Below, one piece after another: positions 16,527 through 24,371 of a stretch of DNA of 34,049 bases. This DNA is from Longimicrobiaceae bacterium. Lineage in GTDB: Bacteria; Gemmatimonadota; Gemmatimonadetes; Longimicrobiales; Longimicrobiaceae. The DNA lies in the NCBI GenBank assembly GCA_035936415.1, contig DASYWD010000014.1, forward strand, positions 1-34,049, in the 5' to 3' direction. Position 1 is the first letter of the stretch; each line of letters begins with the position of its first letter. The notes beneath the pieces are model-generated. The model had not been told where the DNA came from and made no database searches. It saw only the letters and a program-made list of their open reading frames with translations. Both the position numbers and the translations under genes were made by a program.

Positions 16527-17756
16527 TCAGCGCGCGACGGTGTAGCTGAAGCTGGTGACCGGCTGCCCCGCCGGGAGCGGCACCTGGAACGGCGTGCTCT
16601 GCCCCTTGGCCGGCGCGGCGACGGTGGCCGTCTGCGTCCCCACCTGGCCGTTGGGGCCGAAGAAGGTGAAGTTCAGCCTCACCTGCTGCCCGGCGGTGGC
16701 GCGGTTGCCGATCACGCGTCCGGTGAGCTGTGCCTGTCCGCCCTCCGTGCCCTCGAAGCGGATCTCGTCCACGAACACCGGGAGCGCCTCCACCTCCTCC
16801 AGCGTGCGCAGCGCCTGGTTCTGGATCTCGCGCTGGCGGGCGGTGTTGTTGGCCCGCTGGGCCGCCTCGGCCTGCCCCTTGTACGCGTTGAAGAGGATGA
16901 TCCGGGCGTTCTCGTTCAGCGGATCGATCTGCACCACCCGTGTCGCGATGGGGACCAGGTCGTCCCAGCGCTCCTGCTTGTAGAGCGCCAGCGCCAGGTT
17001 GTACCAGGCGTCGCGGTTGTTCGGGTCGATCGTGGTGAGGTGCCGGAAGACCTCGACCGCGGGGTCGAACTGGTTCGCCGCGAACTGCCGCGCGCCCACG
17101 CTCAGCAGCCCGGCCATGGCGTTCTGGCGGGTCTCCGCCCGGGTCGCCATCTCCTCGGCGGAGGTGTCGGCGGGCATCCGGTCCACGATGGTGATCGCCT
17201 GGCGGTACGCGTTGATCGCCGCGGGGAAGTCGCCGCGCTGCGAGTACACGACGCCAAGGTTGTAGTGGGCGTCCGGGCGCCCCTCGAAGAGCGCGTTGGC
17301 GCGCTGCCAGCTCGCCAGGGCCGTGGCGGTGTCACCCGCCTGGTAGGCCTCCAGGCCGGCCTGGAAGGCGGTGGCCCAGCCGCGCTCGCGCTCGGGGGCG
17401 ATCTCCGCCCCGAAGGCGGAGCAGAGCTGCTCTGCGCGGTCGAACGCCTGGTCGGCCGCCTCGAAGTTGCCGGCCGCGATCGCGGCCTGCCCCAGCAGGA
17501 ACTGGTGCTGCGGGTTCCCGGGCTCCGCCGTCGCGGCGGCCTGCGCACCGGCGAAAGCCTCGTCCGCGCGGCCCAGGAGCAGGCTGCGCTGGGCCGTCAC
17601 CGCCGCAGCGCTGGGGGTGACGGGCACGCCCTCGGCGCAGGCGACGCTCGGGAACGAGGCCGAGCCCCCGGCCCCCGCGCCCGTCCCGGCCGCCGCGCAG
17701 GCGCCCGCGACCGCGGAGGCGCCAAGGGCGACGAACAGTCGACGATCGAATCTCAT
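16527..17756 (-). CDS. TPR-repeat lipoprotein
   Basis: The protein has 409 residues. The N-terminus MRFDRRLFVALGASAVAGAC is an export signal ending in a lipobox-like AGAC, so C20 would be lipidated by Lgt; small residues at -3 to -1 make this likely, not certain. TPR units follow, e.g. PDAHYNLGVVYSQRGDFPAAINAYRQA (about 165-190) and NRDAWYNLALALYKQERW (about 245-262). The C-terminal 80 residues look like a beta-sandwich (VRLNFTFFGPNGQVGTQTATV). The start has an excellent GGAGG 7 bases upstream. It follows larC by 65 bases and ends at a strong terminator. Probably an envelope scaffold protein; the partner is unknown. Confidence 0.85.
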   Translation of the reverse strand: MRFDRRLFVALGASAVAGACAAAGTGAGAGGSASFPSVACAEGVPVTPSAAAVTAQRSLLLGRADEAFAGAQAAATAEPGNPQHQFLLGQAAIAAGNFEAADQAFDRAEQLCSAFGAEIAPERERGWATAFQAGLEAYQAGDTATALASWQRANALFEGRPDAHYNLGVVYSQRGDFPAAINAYRQAITIVDRMPADTSAEEMATRAETRQNAMAGLLSVGARQFAANQFDPAVEVFRHLTTIDPNNRDAWYNLALALYKQERWDDLVPIATRVVQIDPLNENARIILFNAYKGQAEAAQRANNTARQREIQNQALRTLEEVEALPVFVDEIRFEGTEGGQAQLTGRVIGNRATAGQQVRLNFTFFGPNGQVGTQTATVAAPAKGQSTPFQVPLPAGQPVTSFSYTVAR

Positions 17757-17821
17757 TGCATTCCTCCGGTGATGGTGGCCGGCCCCCTGCGGGCCGGGTT
17801 TTCTCCGAGCTCTCGGGCGGA

Positions 17822-18991
17822 TCAGCGCTCCGACGCCACCCCCTCGGACAGCATCGCGCGGTACGCCGCAAGCGGCGTCATGCCGAGCCGCTCCGCGGCC
17901 CGCACCACGTCCTCGAACTCGGGCTTCGCGCGCTCCCCGCCGCCAGGGAGGGAAGAGCGCTTGACGCGGACCGGCTGGCCGCGCCACTCGACGGTCTCCT
18001 CGCGGCGGGCGAGCGTCTCCCGCCGGACCGGCCAGAACCGCACGCCGATGGAGGACCCCGCGTGGAAGAGGGCGCCCCGCACCACGTCGAGCAGCGCGGG
18101 CGCCGCCAGTGCCTCCACCCGGATCCCCGGACGCCCCTTCTTCATCAGCGTGGGCGTCGCGGTGCAGTCCAGAGCGCCCGCGGCGAGCACCGCCTCGATC
18201 AGCGGCGGGACGTACTCCGGCGAAAGGTCGTCCACGTCGCACTGCACGACCACGACCTCTCCCTCCCCTCCCCCGCCGGCCCGGATCGCCACCAGGCGCA
18301 GGCAGTTGGGGCGGTCCCTGGGGTCGCGCGTCCCCGCCCCGAACCCGGTCGCCTCGGCGACGAAGGTCGTGGGAGGCGCCGCGCCCCCGGTGAACGCCCG
18401 CAGCAGCGCGGCACCCGTGGGGGTGGTGCACTCGCCCTCGAACTCGGGGTCGCGCACGGGGATCCCCTCCAGAAGCTTGAGCACGGCCGGCGGGGGGACG
18501 GGGAAGTTCCCGTGCGCCATCTCCGCCCACCCGCGCCCCAGCGCCGCCGGCCGGGTGTAGAACTCGGTGAACCCCAGCTCCGCCGCGCCGGCCACGGAGG
18601 CCAGCACGTCGATGATGGCGTCCAGCGCCCCCACCTCGTGGAAGTGCACGCGCTCCCGGGTCGTCCCGTGCACTTCTGCCTCAGCCTCCGCAAGAAGCGT
18701 GAACGCGTGAATCGCGCGCTCCTTCACCTCCGCGGAGACCGCCGTCCCCTCGATGATCCGCACCACGTGCGAGAGGTGGCGGTGGGCGTGCTCGTGCGGC
18801 AGTTCCAGGATCAGCCGCTGGGATGCGATCCCCTTCCGCATCACCCGTTCCGCGTCCACGCGGACCTCGGCCAGCTCCAGGGCGCGCACGAAGTCCTGGA
18901 GCCACGCGAGCGGGAGCCCCAGGTCCAGCAGGGCGGCAATGGTCATGTCGCCGCTGATCCCGGCGAAGGGATCGAAGATCAGACCGCGCAA
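17822..18991 (-). CDS. larC: Nickel-pincer cofactor biosynthesis protein LarC
   Basis: LarC inserts nickel into the pyridinium thiocarboxylate mononucleotide, in a CTP-dependent step, to finish the nickel-pincer cofactor of lactate racemase and relatives. The 389-residue protein shows the family start DPFAGISGDMTIAALLDLG, HFHEVGALDAIIDV near 133-146, CTTPTGAALLRAF near 207-219, and the C-terminal CDVDDLSPEY and LMKKGRPG blocks. It is one uninterrupted frame, unlike the LarC1/LarC2 frameshift arrangement of Lactobacillus. The TTG start at 18991 has AAGAGG five bases upstream. It has its own promoter. LarA, LarB and LarE are not in the window. Confidence 0.93.
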   Translation of the reverse strand: MRGLIFDPFAGISGDMTIAALLDLGLPLAWLQDFVRALELAEVRVDAERVMRKGIASQRLILELPHEHAHRHLSHVVRIIEGTAVSAEVKERAIHAFTLLAEAEAEVHGTTRERVHFHEVGALDAIIDVLASVAGAAELGFTEFYTRPAALGRGWAEMAHGNFPVPPPAVLKLLEGIPVRDPEFEGECTTPTGAALLRAFTGGAAPPTTFVAEATGFGAGTRDPRDRPNCLRLVAIRAGGGGEGEVVVVQCDVDDLSPEYVPPLIEAVLAAGALDCTATPTLMKKGRPGIRVEALAAPALLDVVRGALFHAGSSIGVRFWPVRRETLARREETVEWRGQPVRVKRSSLPGGGERAKPEFEDVVRAAERLGMTPLAAYRAMLSEGVASER

Positions 18992-19021
18992 ATCAGCCTC
19001 TTCGTGTGAACGGACGGGCGC

Positions 19022-19050
19022 AAGATAGGCCGCGCCTGGAGAATCGTCAA
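19022..19050 (-). promoter_or_regulatory. Promoter of larC
   Basis: Minus-strand TTGACG (5 of 6) and TATCTT (4 of 6) are 17 bases apart; the start of transcription would lie about 25 bases before the TTG. The TGA within the -35 is the stop codon of gltX. Confidence 0.68.
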
Positions 19051-20447
19051 ACGACGCCCGTTCCGGGACCGGCCGGGAGCGTCCGGAGCACCCGCTCGCG
19101 CCCCTGGACCAGGAGCACCTTCGCCAGGTCGGGCCCGTGCTCCTCGCCGGTCAGCGCCAGCCGGAGCGGGAGGAAGATCGCCCGCCCCTTCGCCCCCGCG
19201 TCCCTGCCGCCCTCGCGGACCGCGGCGCCGAGGGCGGCCTCCTCCCACTCCGGGAGCGCTTCCAGCCGCGCGCGCACCGCCGCCAGCACGGGGCGGGCCT
19301 CCGGGTCGGCGAGCGCGCGCTCCCGCGCCTCGCGCCGCTCCCCTGCCTCCGGCGCCCAGAAGTGCTCCAGCTCCGCGTCGGCCTCGCCGAGCACCGAGAT
19401 CCGCTCCCGCAGCGCCGCCGCCACTCTCGGCAGGTCGCCCTCCGCCACGGGGAAGCGCTCCCGGTCCACGAAGGGCGCCAGCGCGCGCGCCAGCTCCGGG
19501 ACCGGCATCCCCTGCAGGTAGCGCGACGAGAGCCAGCGCAACTTGTCGCGGTCGAAGACGGCGTCGCTCGCGCCGACCCGCTCCAGCGCCACCTCCTGCA
19601 CCAGCCGCTCCCGCGGCAGCTTCTCCTCGCCCGAGGGGGAGGACCACGCCAGGAGCGACAGGTAGTTGAACAGCGCCTCCGGGAGGTACCCCTGCCGGCG
19701 GTGCTCGGCCACGGAGGTGGCGCCGTGCCGCTTGGAGAGCTTCTGCCGGTCCGGTCCCAGGATCAGCGGGACGTGCGCGAACGCGGGCGGCTCCCACCCG
19801 AAGGCGCGGTACAGCAGGAGCTGCTTGGGGGTGTTCACCAGGTGGTCGCTGCCGCGCACCACGTGCGTGATCCGCATGAGCGCGTCGTCCACGGCCGCCG
19901 CGAAGTTGTAGGTGGGGACGCCGCCGGAGCGGAGGAGGACGAAGTCCTCCACGTGCTCGCTGGCGAAGCTCACCCGGCCCCGCACCGCGTCCTCCACCAC
20001 CACCTCCTCCCCCTCCGGCACCCGGAAGCGGACCGCCGCCCCCTCCGGCGGCTCCACGGGCGAGAGCGTCCCCGCGCACTCGCAGCGCTCCCGCCCGTGC
20101 CCCGGCCCCTCCGCCTCCGACGGCCCGCAGACGCACCAGTACGCCCGTCCCTCCGCGAGCAGCCGCTCCGCGTGCTCCCGGTACACCGCCGTCCGCTCGC
20201 TCTGCCGGTACGGCCCGTGCGGCCCGCCCACGTCCGGCCCCTCGTCCCAGTCCAGCCCCAGCCAGCGCAGGTCGTCCAGCAGCGCCGCCTCCGCCCCGGG
20301 GACGTTGCGCTCCCGGTCGGTGTCCTCGATGCGCAGCACGAAGCTCCCGCCGTGGTGCCGCGCCAGGAGCCAGTTGAGGATGGCCGTGCGCGCGCCGCCG
20401 ACGTGGAGGTGGCCGGTGGGGCTGGGGGCGAAGCGGGTGCGGATCAT
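19047..20447 (-). CDS. gltX: Glutamate--tRNA ligase
   Basis: GltX charges tRNA-Glu with glutamate. The 466-residue class I synthetase has the HIGH-type signature PSPTGHLHVGGART (8-21), the KMSKS-type KLSKR at 236-240, and a zinc-site pattern C105, C107, C122, C124 (CxC...CxC; E. coli has CxC...CxH). The anticodon-binding helical region follows. The ATG at 20447 overlaps the purH stop by one base (TGATG), so translation is coupled. Whether it is discriminating or charges tRNA-Gln as well cannot be told; no gatCAB is present here. Confidence 0.97.
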   Translation of the reverse strand: MIRTRFAPSPTGHLHVGGARTAILNWLLARHHGGSFVLRIEDTDRERNVPGAEAALLDDLRWLGLDWDEGPDVGGPHGPYRQSERTAVYREHAERLLAEGRAYWCVCGPSEAEGPGHGRERCECAGTLSPVEPPEGAAVRFRVPEGEEVVVEDAVRGRVSFASEHVEDFVLLRSGGVPTYNFAAAVDDALMRITHVVRGSDHLVNTPKQLLLYRAFGWEPPAFAHVPLILGPDRQKLSKRHGATSVAEHRRQGYLPEALFNYLSLLAWSSPSGEEKLPRERLVQEVALERVGASDAVFDRDKLRWLSSRYLQGMPVPELARALAPFVDRERFPVAEGDLPRVAAALRERISVLGEADAELEHFWAPEAGERREARERALADPEARPVLAAVRARLEALPEWEEAALGAAVREGGRDAGAKGRAIFLPLRLALTGEEHGPDLAKVLLVQGRERVLRTLPAGPGTGVV

Positions 20448-22033
20448 CAGTGCCTGAACAGCCTGCGCCCGGTGAACACCATCGCGATCCCGTGCTCGTC
20501 CGCGGCCGCGACCACCTCCTCGTCCCGCACCGAGCCGCCCGGCTGGATCACGGCGCGGATCCCCGCGCCCGCCGCGGCGTCCACGCCGTCGCGGAAGGGG
20601 AAGAAGGCGTCCGACGCCAGGGCGGCGCCCCGGAGGTCGAAGCCGGCGTCCTGCGCCTTGAGCACGGCGATGCGGGAGGAGTCCACCCGGCTCATCTGCC
20701 CGGCGCCGATCCCCAGCGCCATCCCGCCGCGGGCCAGGAGGATGGCGTTGGACTTCACCGTCGCCACGGCGCGCCAGGCGAAGCGCAGGTCGTGCATCTC
20801 CCCGCCCGTGGGCGCGCGGCGGGTGACGACGCGCCAGCCCTCCTCGGCGAAGCGCATGGACAGGCGGTCCTGCACCACGAAGCCGCCGCGGACGCGCTTG
20901 AAGTCCAGCTCCCCCTCGCCGCCCCGGTCGGTGGGGAGCTCGATCAGGCGCAGGTTCTTCTTCTCGCGCAGCAGCTCCAGCGCGCGGGGGTGGAAGCCCG
21001 GCGCGACGATGGCCTCCACGAAGTTCGGGCGCAGCAGCACCGCGGCCTCTTCAGTCACCTCGCCGTTGAAGGCGATCACGGAGCCGAAGGCGCTGGTCGG
21101 ATCCGTGGAGAGCGCCTTCCGGTACGCTTCCGCGGCGTGGGCGCCCACCGCGATCCCGCAGGGGGTGGTGTGCTTGATGATGGCGCACGCCGCCAGGTCG
21201 TCCCCCGCCCACGCGGAGACCGCGAGCACTGCGGCGTCCACGTCCAGCAGGTTGTTGAAGGACAGCTCCTTGCCGTGAAGCTGCCGCATCCGCGGGAGCC
21301 CCCCCGCGGCCTCCCCCTCCGCGTAGAAGGCCGCGCGCTGGTCCGGGTTCTCGCCGTACCGCAGGTCCTGCACCTTCGTGAGCGAGACGCCCAGCTCGCG
21401 CGGGAAGGCCTCCACTCCGGGGCTCGGCTCCGCCCCCGCCGCGTCGCCGCCGCGGAGCCGCTCCACCAGGTACGCGGCGATGGCGGCGTCGTACGACGAG
21501 GTGTGCGCGTACACCTTCGCCGCCAGCTCCCGCCGGAGGGGCAGCGTCTCTACCGGCGGGGCGTCCAGCGCGCCGAGCACCCGCCCGTAGTCCGCGGAGT
21601 CCGCCACCACCCAGACGCTCTCGTGGTTCTTGGCCGCGGAGCGCAGCATCGAGGGCCCGCCGATGTCGATGTTCTCGATGGCCTCGTCCACCGTGACGCC
21701 GGGCTTCGCGACGGTCTCGCGGAAGGGGTAGAGGTTCACCGCCACCAGGTCGATCGTCCCGTACCCCTGCGCCCGCATCTCCTCCATGTCCGTCGGGTGC
21801 CCCCGCCGCGCGAGGAGGCCGCCGTGGACGGCCGGGTGCAGCGTCTTCACCCGCCCGTCCATCATCTCCGGGTGCCCGGTCACCTCGCTCACCTCCACCA
21901 CCTCCAGCCCCGCATCGCGGAGGACCCGCGAGGTGCCGCCGGTGGAGAGCAGCGTCCAGCCGCGCTCCGCGAGCGCCCGCGCGAAGGGGACCAGGCCGGA
22001 CTTGTCGGAAACGCTGAGAAGTGCCCTTGGCAT
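20447..22033 (-). CDS. purH: Bifunctional AICAR formyltransferase / IMP cyclohydrolase
   Basis: PurH does the last two steps of IMP synthesis. The N-terminal IMP cyclohydrolase domain (about 1-195) has LLSVSDKSGL, STGGT and KTLHPAVHGG with the catalytic Lys. The C-terminal transformylase domain has LRYGENPDQRAAFY (224-237), the catalytic K287-H288 in IIKHTTPCG, and the final SDAFFPFRDG and IQPGGSVRDEEV blocks. It has 528 residues, normal for the family. It lies 44 bases after purN and runs into gltX. Confidence 0.98.
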   Translation of the reverse strand: MPRALLSVSDKSGLVPFARALAERGWTLLSTGGTSRVLRDAGLEVVEVSEVTGHPEMMDGRVKTLHPAVHGGLLARRGHPTDMEEMRAQGYGTIDLVAVNLYPFRETVAKPGVTVDEAIENIDIGGPSMLRSAAKNHESVWVVADSADYGRVLGALDAPPVETLPLRRELAAKVYAHTSSYDAAIAAYLVERLRGGDAAGAEPSPGVEAFPRELGVSLTKVQDLRYGENPDQRAAFYAEGEAAGGLPRMRQLHGKELSFNNLLDVDAAVLAVSAWAGDDLAACAIIKHTTPCGIAVGAHAAEAYRKALSTDPTSAFGSVIAFNGEVTEEAAVLLRPNFVEAIVAPGFHPRALELLREKKNLRLIELPTDRGGEGELDFKRVRGGFVVQDRLSMRFAEEGWRVVTRRAPTGGEMHDLRFAWRAVATVKSNAILLARGGMALGIGAGQMSRVDSSRIAVLKAQDAGFDLRGAALASDAFFPFRDGVDAAAGAGIRAVIQPGGSVRDEEVVAAADEHGIAMVFTGRRLFRH

Positions 22034-22077
22034 CCTGGAAACGGAGGTACGAAGTACGGGTCGGCCGGGAGAAACGA

Positions 22078-22788
22078 TCAGCCGTCGGCGGCTATTCCCC
22101 CGAAAACGAAGAGACCCCGGATGGACTCGTCGGCCGGGTGCGCGCGGGGCACCAGGTCGAAGGCCACGGGGTCTCCGATCGACTGCATCTGTGGTGCCTC
22201 GCCGCGGGCGAGCGCCTCCACCACCAGCGGGAGGAGCCGGTGCTCCACGGCGAGGACGCGTGCGGCCAGCGCCTCGGGGGTGTCGCCCGCGAGGACGGGA
22301 ACCGGCCACTGGGCGAGGATCGCGCCGGAGTCGTACTCCTCGCTCACGCGGTGCACCGTCGCGCCGGAGATGCACGCGCCGGACTCGATCACCGCGCGGT
22401 GCACCCGGATCCCGTACATCCCCGCCCCGCCGAACGCCGGGAGGAGCGCCGGGTGGACGTTGATCATCCGCCCCTCGTAGCGCTCGACCACCGCCACCGG
22501 GACGAGCTGGAGAAAGCCGGCGAGCACGACGAGGTCGGTCCGGTGCCGCTCCAGCTCCGCGAGGAGCGCGGCGGTGTACGCCTCCGCGCCCATCTCCTTC
22601 ACCGAGAGCACGACGGCCGTCACCCCCGCGCGCTCCGCCCGCTCCAGCGCGCCGATCCCGGCGCGGCTCCCCACGACCAGCTCGACACGCACGTCCGGCG
22701 ACTCCCCCGCGTTGAAGCGGTCCAGGAGCGACTGCAGGTTGGTCCCCCCGCCCGAGGCGAGGACCGCGACGCGCTTTGGCTCGGCCAG
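22078..22788 (-). CDS. purN: Phosphoribosylglycinamide formyltransferase PurN, apparent CTG start
   Basis: PurN formylates GAR with 10-formyl-tetrahydrofolate in purine synthesis. The reading frame includes the family N-terminus KRVAVLASGGGTNLQSLLD (residues 5-23), with the GGGTN phosphate loop, then catalytic N110 and H112 (RMINVHPALLP) and D153 (EEYDSG). The first ATG/GTG/TTG in frame is the GTG at 22692, which would remove that essential part. Upstream of the motif no such codon exists before the promoter; the only candidate is CTG at 22788, with GGGAG 7 bases before it. I therefore place the start there (236 residues). A sequencing error is the alternative. It heads the purN-purH-gltX operon. 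Confidence 0.9.
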   Translation of the reverse strand: MAEPKRVAVLASGGGTNLQSLLDRFNAGESPDVRVELVVGSRAGIGALERAERAGVTAVVLSVKEMGAEAYTAALLAELERHRTDLVVLAGFLQLVPVAVVERYEGRMINVHPALLPAFGGAGMYGIRVHRAVIESGACISGATVHRVSEEYDSGAILAQWPVPVLAGDTPEALAARVLAVEHRLLPLVVEALARGEAPQMQSIGDPVAFDLVPRAHPADESIRGLFVFGGIAADG

Positions 22789-22820
22789 TTCCGTTCTCCC
22801 GTTGGGGTCGAAGCGGCGGG

Positions 22821-22850
22821 AAGATACGGGGGGCCTACGGGGACCGGCAA
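22821..22850 (-). promoter_or_regulatory. Promoter of purN-purH-gltX
   Basis: Minus-strand TTGCCG (4 of 6) and TATCTT (4 of 6) are 18 bases apart, with a predicted start near 22814 and a leader of about 26 bases to the CTG codon of purN. No PurR-type operator or purine riboswitch fits in so short a leader. Confidence 0.5.
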
Positions 22851-22859
22851 GGCATGACG

Positions 22860-23291
22860 TCAGCCGCCGCCGCCAGCCCCCCCGGGCAAGGTGGTACGCT
22901 TTCTCGTGGAGCGGCGCCGCCCGGCGATCGGGACCTCCTGGATCAGCACGTCGGCGCGCAGATCCAGCCCCTTCGACAGCCGCCGGATCATGGGGAGGGT
23001 CAGCGCCCTCTTCCCGGATAGGACCTCCGAGACGCGGCCGCGTGACCCGATCATGGGCTCAAGGTCGCGCTGGCGGAGGTTCTTCTGCTCCATACGAGCC
23101 CGGATCGCCTCGATCGGATCCGGAGCGTCGATGGGCCAATGCCGCCTCTCGTACGCCTCGATCAGCGTGACGAGAACGTCGAGGCGGGCGCCCTCCGGAG
23201 TGCCCGGCTCCGCGTTCATGAGAGCATCGACCTCCGACAGGGCGGCATCGTAGTCCTCCTCCGTTTGGATCGGCCGGACGGTGATTTCCAT
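22860..23291 (-). CDS. higA: HigA-type antitoxin (XRE HTH)
   Basis: This is the antitoxin of a type II pair: it binds and blocks HigB and represses the operon. The 143-residue protein has an N-terminal helical region (1-60, EEDYDAALSEVDALMNAEPGT, typical of the long HigA form) and an XRE helix-turn-helix at about 67-112 (LRQRDLEPMIGSRGRVSEVLSGKRALTLPMIRRLSKGL). The last 20 residues are a basic then Gly-rich tail (RRRSTRKR, GGAGGGG). It overlaps higB by one base (TGATG), toxin first, the usual higBA order. Confidence 0.9.
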   Translation of the reverse strand: MEITVRPIQTEEDYDAALSEVDALMNAEPGTPEGARLDVLVTLIEAYERRHWPIDAPDPIEAIRARMEQKNLRQRDLEPMIGSRGRVSEVLSGKRALTLPMIRRLSKGLDLRADVLIQEVPIAGRRRSTRKRTTLPGGAGGGG

Positions 23292-23593
23292 CAGATCGCC
23301 TCCGCGTCGATTTGGTCGTATTCCTCGTGCGTCCCCACGAACCGGATGTAAACGACTCGATAGGGATAGTTGATCCGTGCGATGAGCCTGTACCGGTTCC
23401 CCGCGATGTTGAAAACGACGCGACTGTTCTTCAAGATGCTCGCGTCGCCATAGGTGGCTTTCACGTCGGCTGGGCTCGCCCAGTCCGCAGCTTCGACCGT
23501 GCTGTGCCACACGAGGAGCGGCATCCTCGCGGCGGCACCCCGCGGATGCGTCTCCCAGAACTGGCGCAGGGTCCGTTTGGCGATGATCCGCAT
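23291..23593 (-). CDS. higB: HigB-type mRNA interferase toxin
   Basis: HigB cleaves mRNA on the ribosome. The 100-residue product matches the HigB_toxin family: MRIIAKRTLRQFWETHP at the start, SSADVK-like SPADVKATYGDASIL in the middle (about 40-54), VVFNIAGNRYRLIARINY (59-76) and VVYIRFVGTHEEYDQID at the end. H88 and nearby residues sit where the family's catalytic end lies. Local base composition is less GC-rich than the neighbours (e.g. 23281-23420), a sign of lateral transfer. No ribosome site precedes the ATG, and a -10-like box ends only 6 bases before it, so the mRNA may be leaderless. Confidence 0.9.
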   Translation of the reverse strand: MRIIAKRTLRQFWETHPRGAAARMPLLVWHSTVEAADWASPADVKATYGDASILKNSRVVFNIAGNRYRLIARINYPYRVVYIRFVGTHEEYDQIDAEAI

Positions 23594-23598
23594 ACCGG

Positions 23599-23627
23599 AA
23601 AATAACCTGGTCCCACCATGGGAGCAA
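23599..23627 (-). promoter_or_regulatory. Candidate higBA promoter with operator palindrome
   Basis: Minus-strand TTGCTC and TATTTT (4 of 6) are 17 bases apart. Between them lies the inverted repeat TCCCA-CCA-TGGGA (23611-23623), the place where bound HigA would block RNA polymerase. The assignment is from position and symmetry only. Confidence 0.42.
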
Positions 23628-23649
23628 GGCTGCCGGACGGATACACGAA

Positions 23650-23673
23650 GGGCGGCCTCCGTGGAGACCGCCC
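23650..23673 (-). terminator. Hairpin after the MBL-fold hydrolase gene
   Basis: An 11-bp stem (GGGCGGTCTCC/GGAGGCCGCCC on the minus strand) has a G-U pair on that strand that is C-A on the other, pointing to minus-strand RNA. TTCGTGTAT follows, a poor U tract. It separates the hydrolase from higBA. Confidence 0.5.
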
Positions 23674-23699
23674 CGCACCGAGATCCCTGCGGCCGCGTC

Positions 23700-24371
23700 T
23701 CAACCGAACGAGCTGCCCCCGTAGTGCGGCACCAGGAACGGGTTCGCCGCCCGCTCGAAGCCCACCGTGGTCTCCGGCCCGTGGCCGGAGTACAGCGTGG
23801 TCTCGTCGGGAAGGGTGAGGATCTGCTCGCGGATGGAGCGCATCAGCACCTGGAAGTCGCCGCCCGGCAGGTCCGTCCGCCCGATGGAGCCGCGGAAGAC
23901 GCAGTCGCCCACCAGCGCGTACCCCTCCCCCACCAGCGTCACGTGCCCCGGAGCGTGCCCGGGGGTGGGGCGCACCTCCAGCTCGCACTCGCCGAAGCGC
24001 ACCGGCGTCCCCGCCTCCAGGTAGCCGTCCACCGGGGGGAGCGGCTCCACCCGGACGCCGAACATCTGCGCCTGGGCGGGAGCGGCGTGGTACATCGCCT
24101 CCGCTTCGCGGTGCAGCACGATGGGGGCGCCCGTCTCCCGCTTCGCCCGCCCGACGCCGTCCACGTGGTCGAGGTGCGAGTGCGTCAGCACGATCCGCTC
24201 GACCTCCGTCCCCTGCCGCTTCGCCTCCGCCAGGGCCTCGTCCACGGCGGCGCCGGGGTCCACCAGGATCCCCTTCCCCGTGCGCGCGCAGGTCACCAGG
24301 AACATGTTCTGGCCGAAGACCCCGCCGGTGAAGGTGCGGACGGTGGCCTCGCCGCGGCCGCCCTCAGCCAC
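23700..24371 (-). CDS. MBL-fold metallo-hydrolase (glyoxalase II-like)
   Basis: The 223-residue soluble protein has the two-metal site of the metallo-beta-lactamase fold: H64, H66, D68 and H69 in THSHLDH, H139 in TPGHAPGH, D156 in GDCVFRGSIGRTD, and H197 in YSGHGPET. The GDxxFxGSIGRTDLPGGD block is that of hydroxyacylglutathione hydrolase/persulfide dioxygenase-like proteins, so it may hydrolyse thioesters or lactones; the substrate cannot be fixed. The GTG start overlaps the peroxiredoxin gene by 8 bases, so the two are co-expressed, which fits a thiol-linked detoxification role. Confidence 0.88.
   Translation of the reverse strand: MAEGGRGEATVRTFTGGVFGQNMFLVTCARTGKGILVDPGAAVDEALAEAKRQGTEVERIVLTHSHLDHVDGVGRAKRETGAPIVLHREAEAMYHAAPAQAQMFGVRVEPLPPVDGYLEAGTPVRFGECELEVRPTPGHAPGHVTLVGEGYALVGDCVFRGSIGRTDLPGGDFQVLMRSIREQILTLPDETTLYSGHGPETTVGFERAANPFLVPHYGGSSFG

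Noticed and set aside
17776-17805. GC hairpin followed by TTTTC on the plus strand between larC and the TPR lipoprotein gene
   Set aside because: There is no plus-strand gene upstream, and on the minus strand the U tract is on the wrong side; kept only as a possible antisense terminator.
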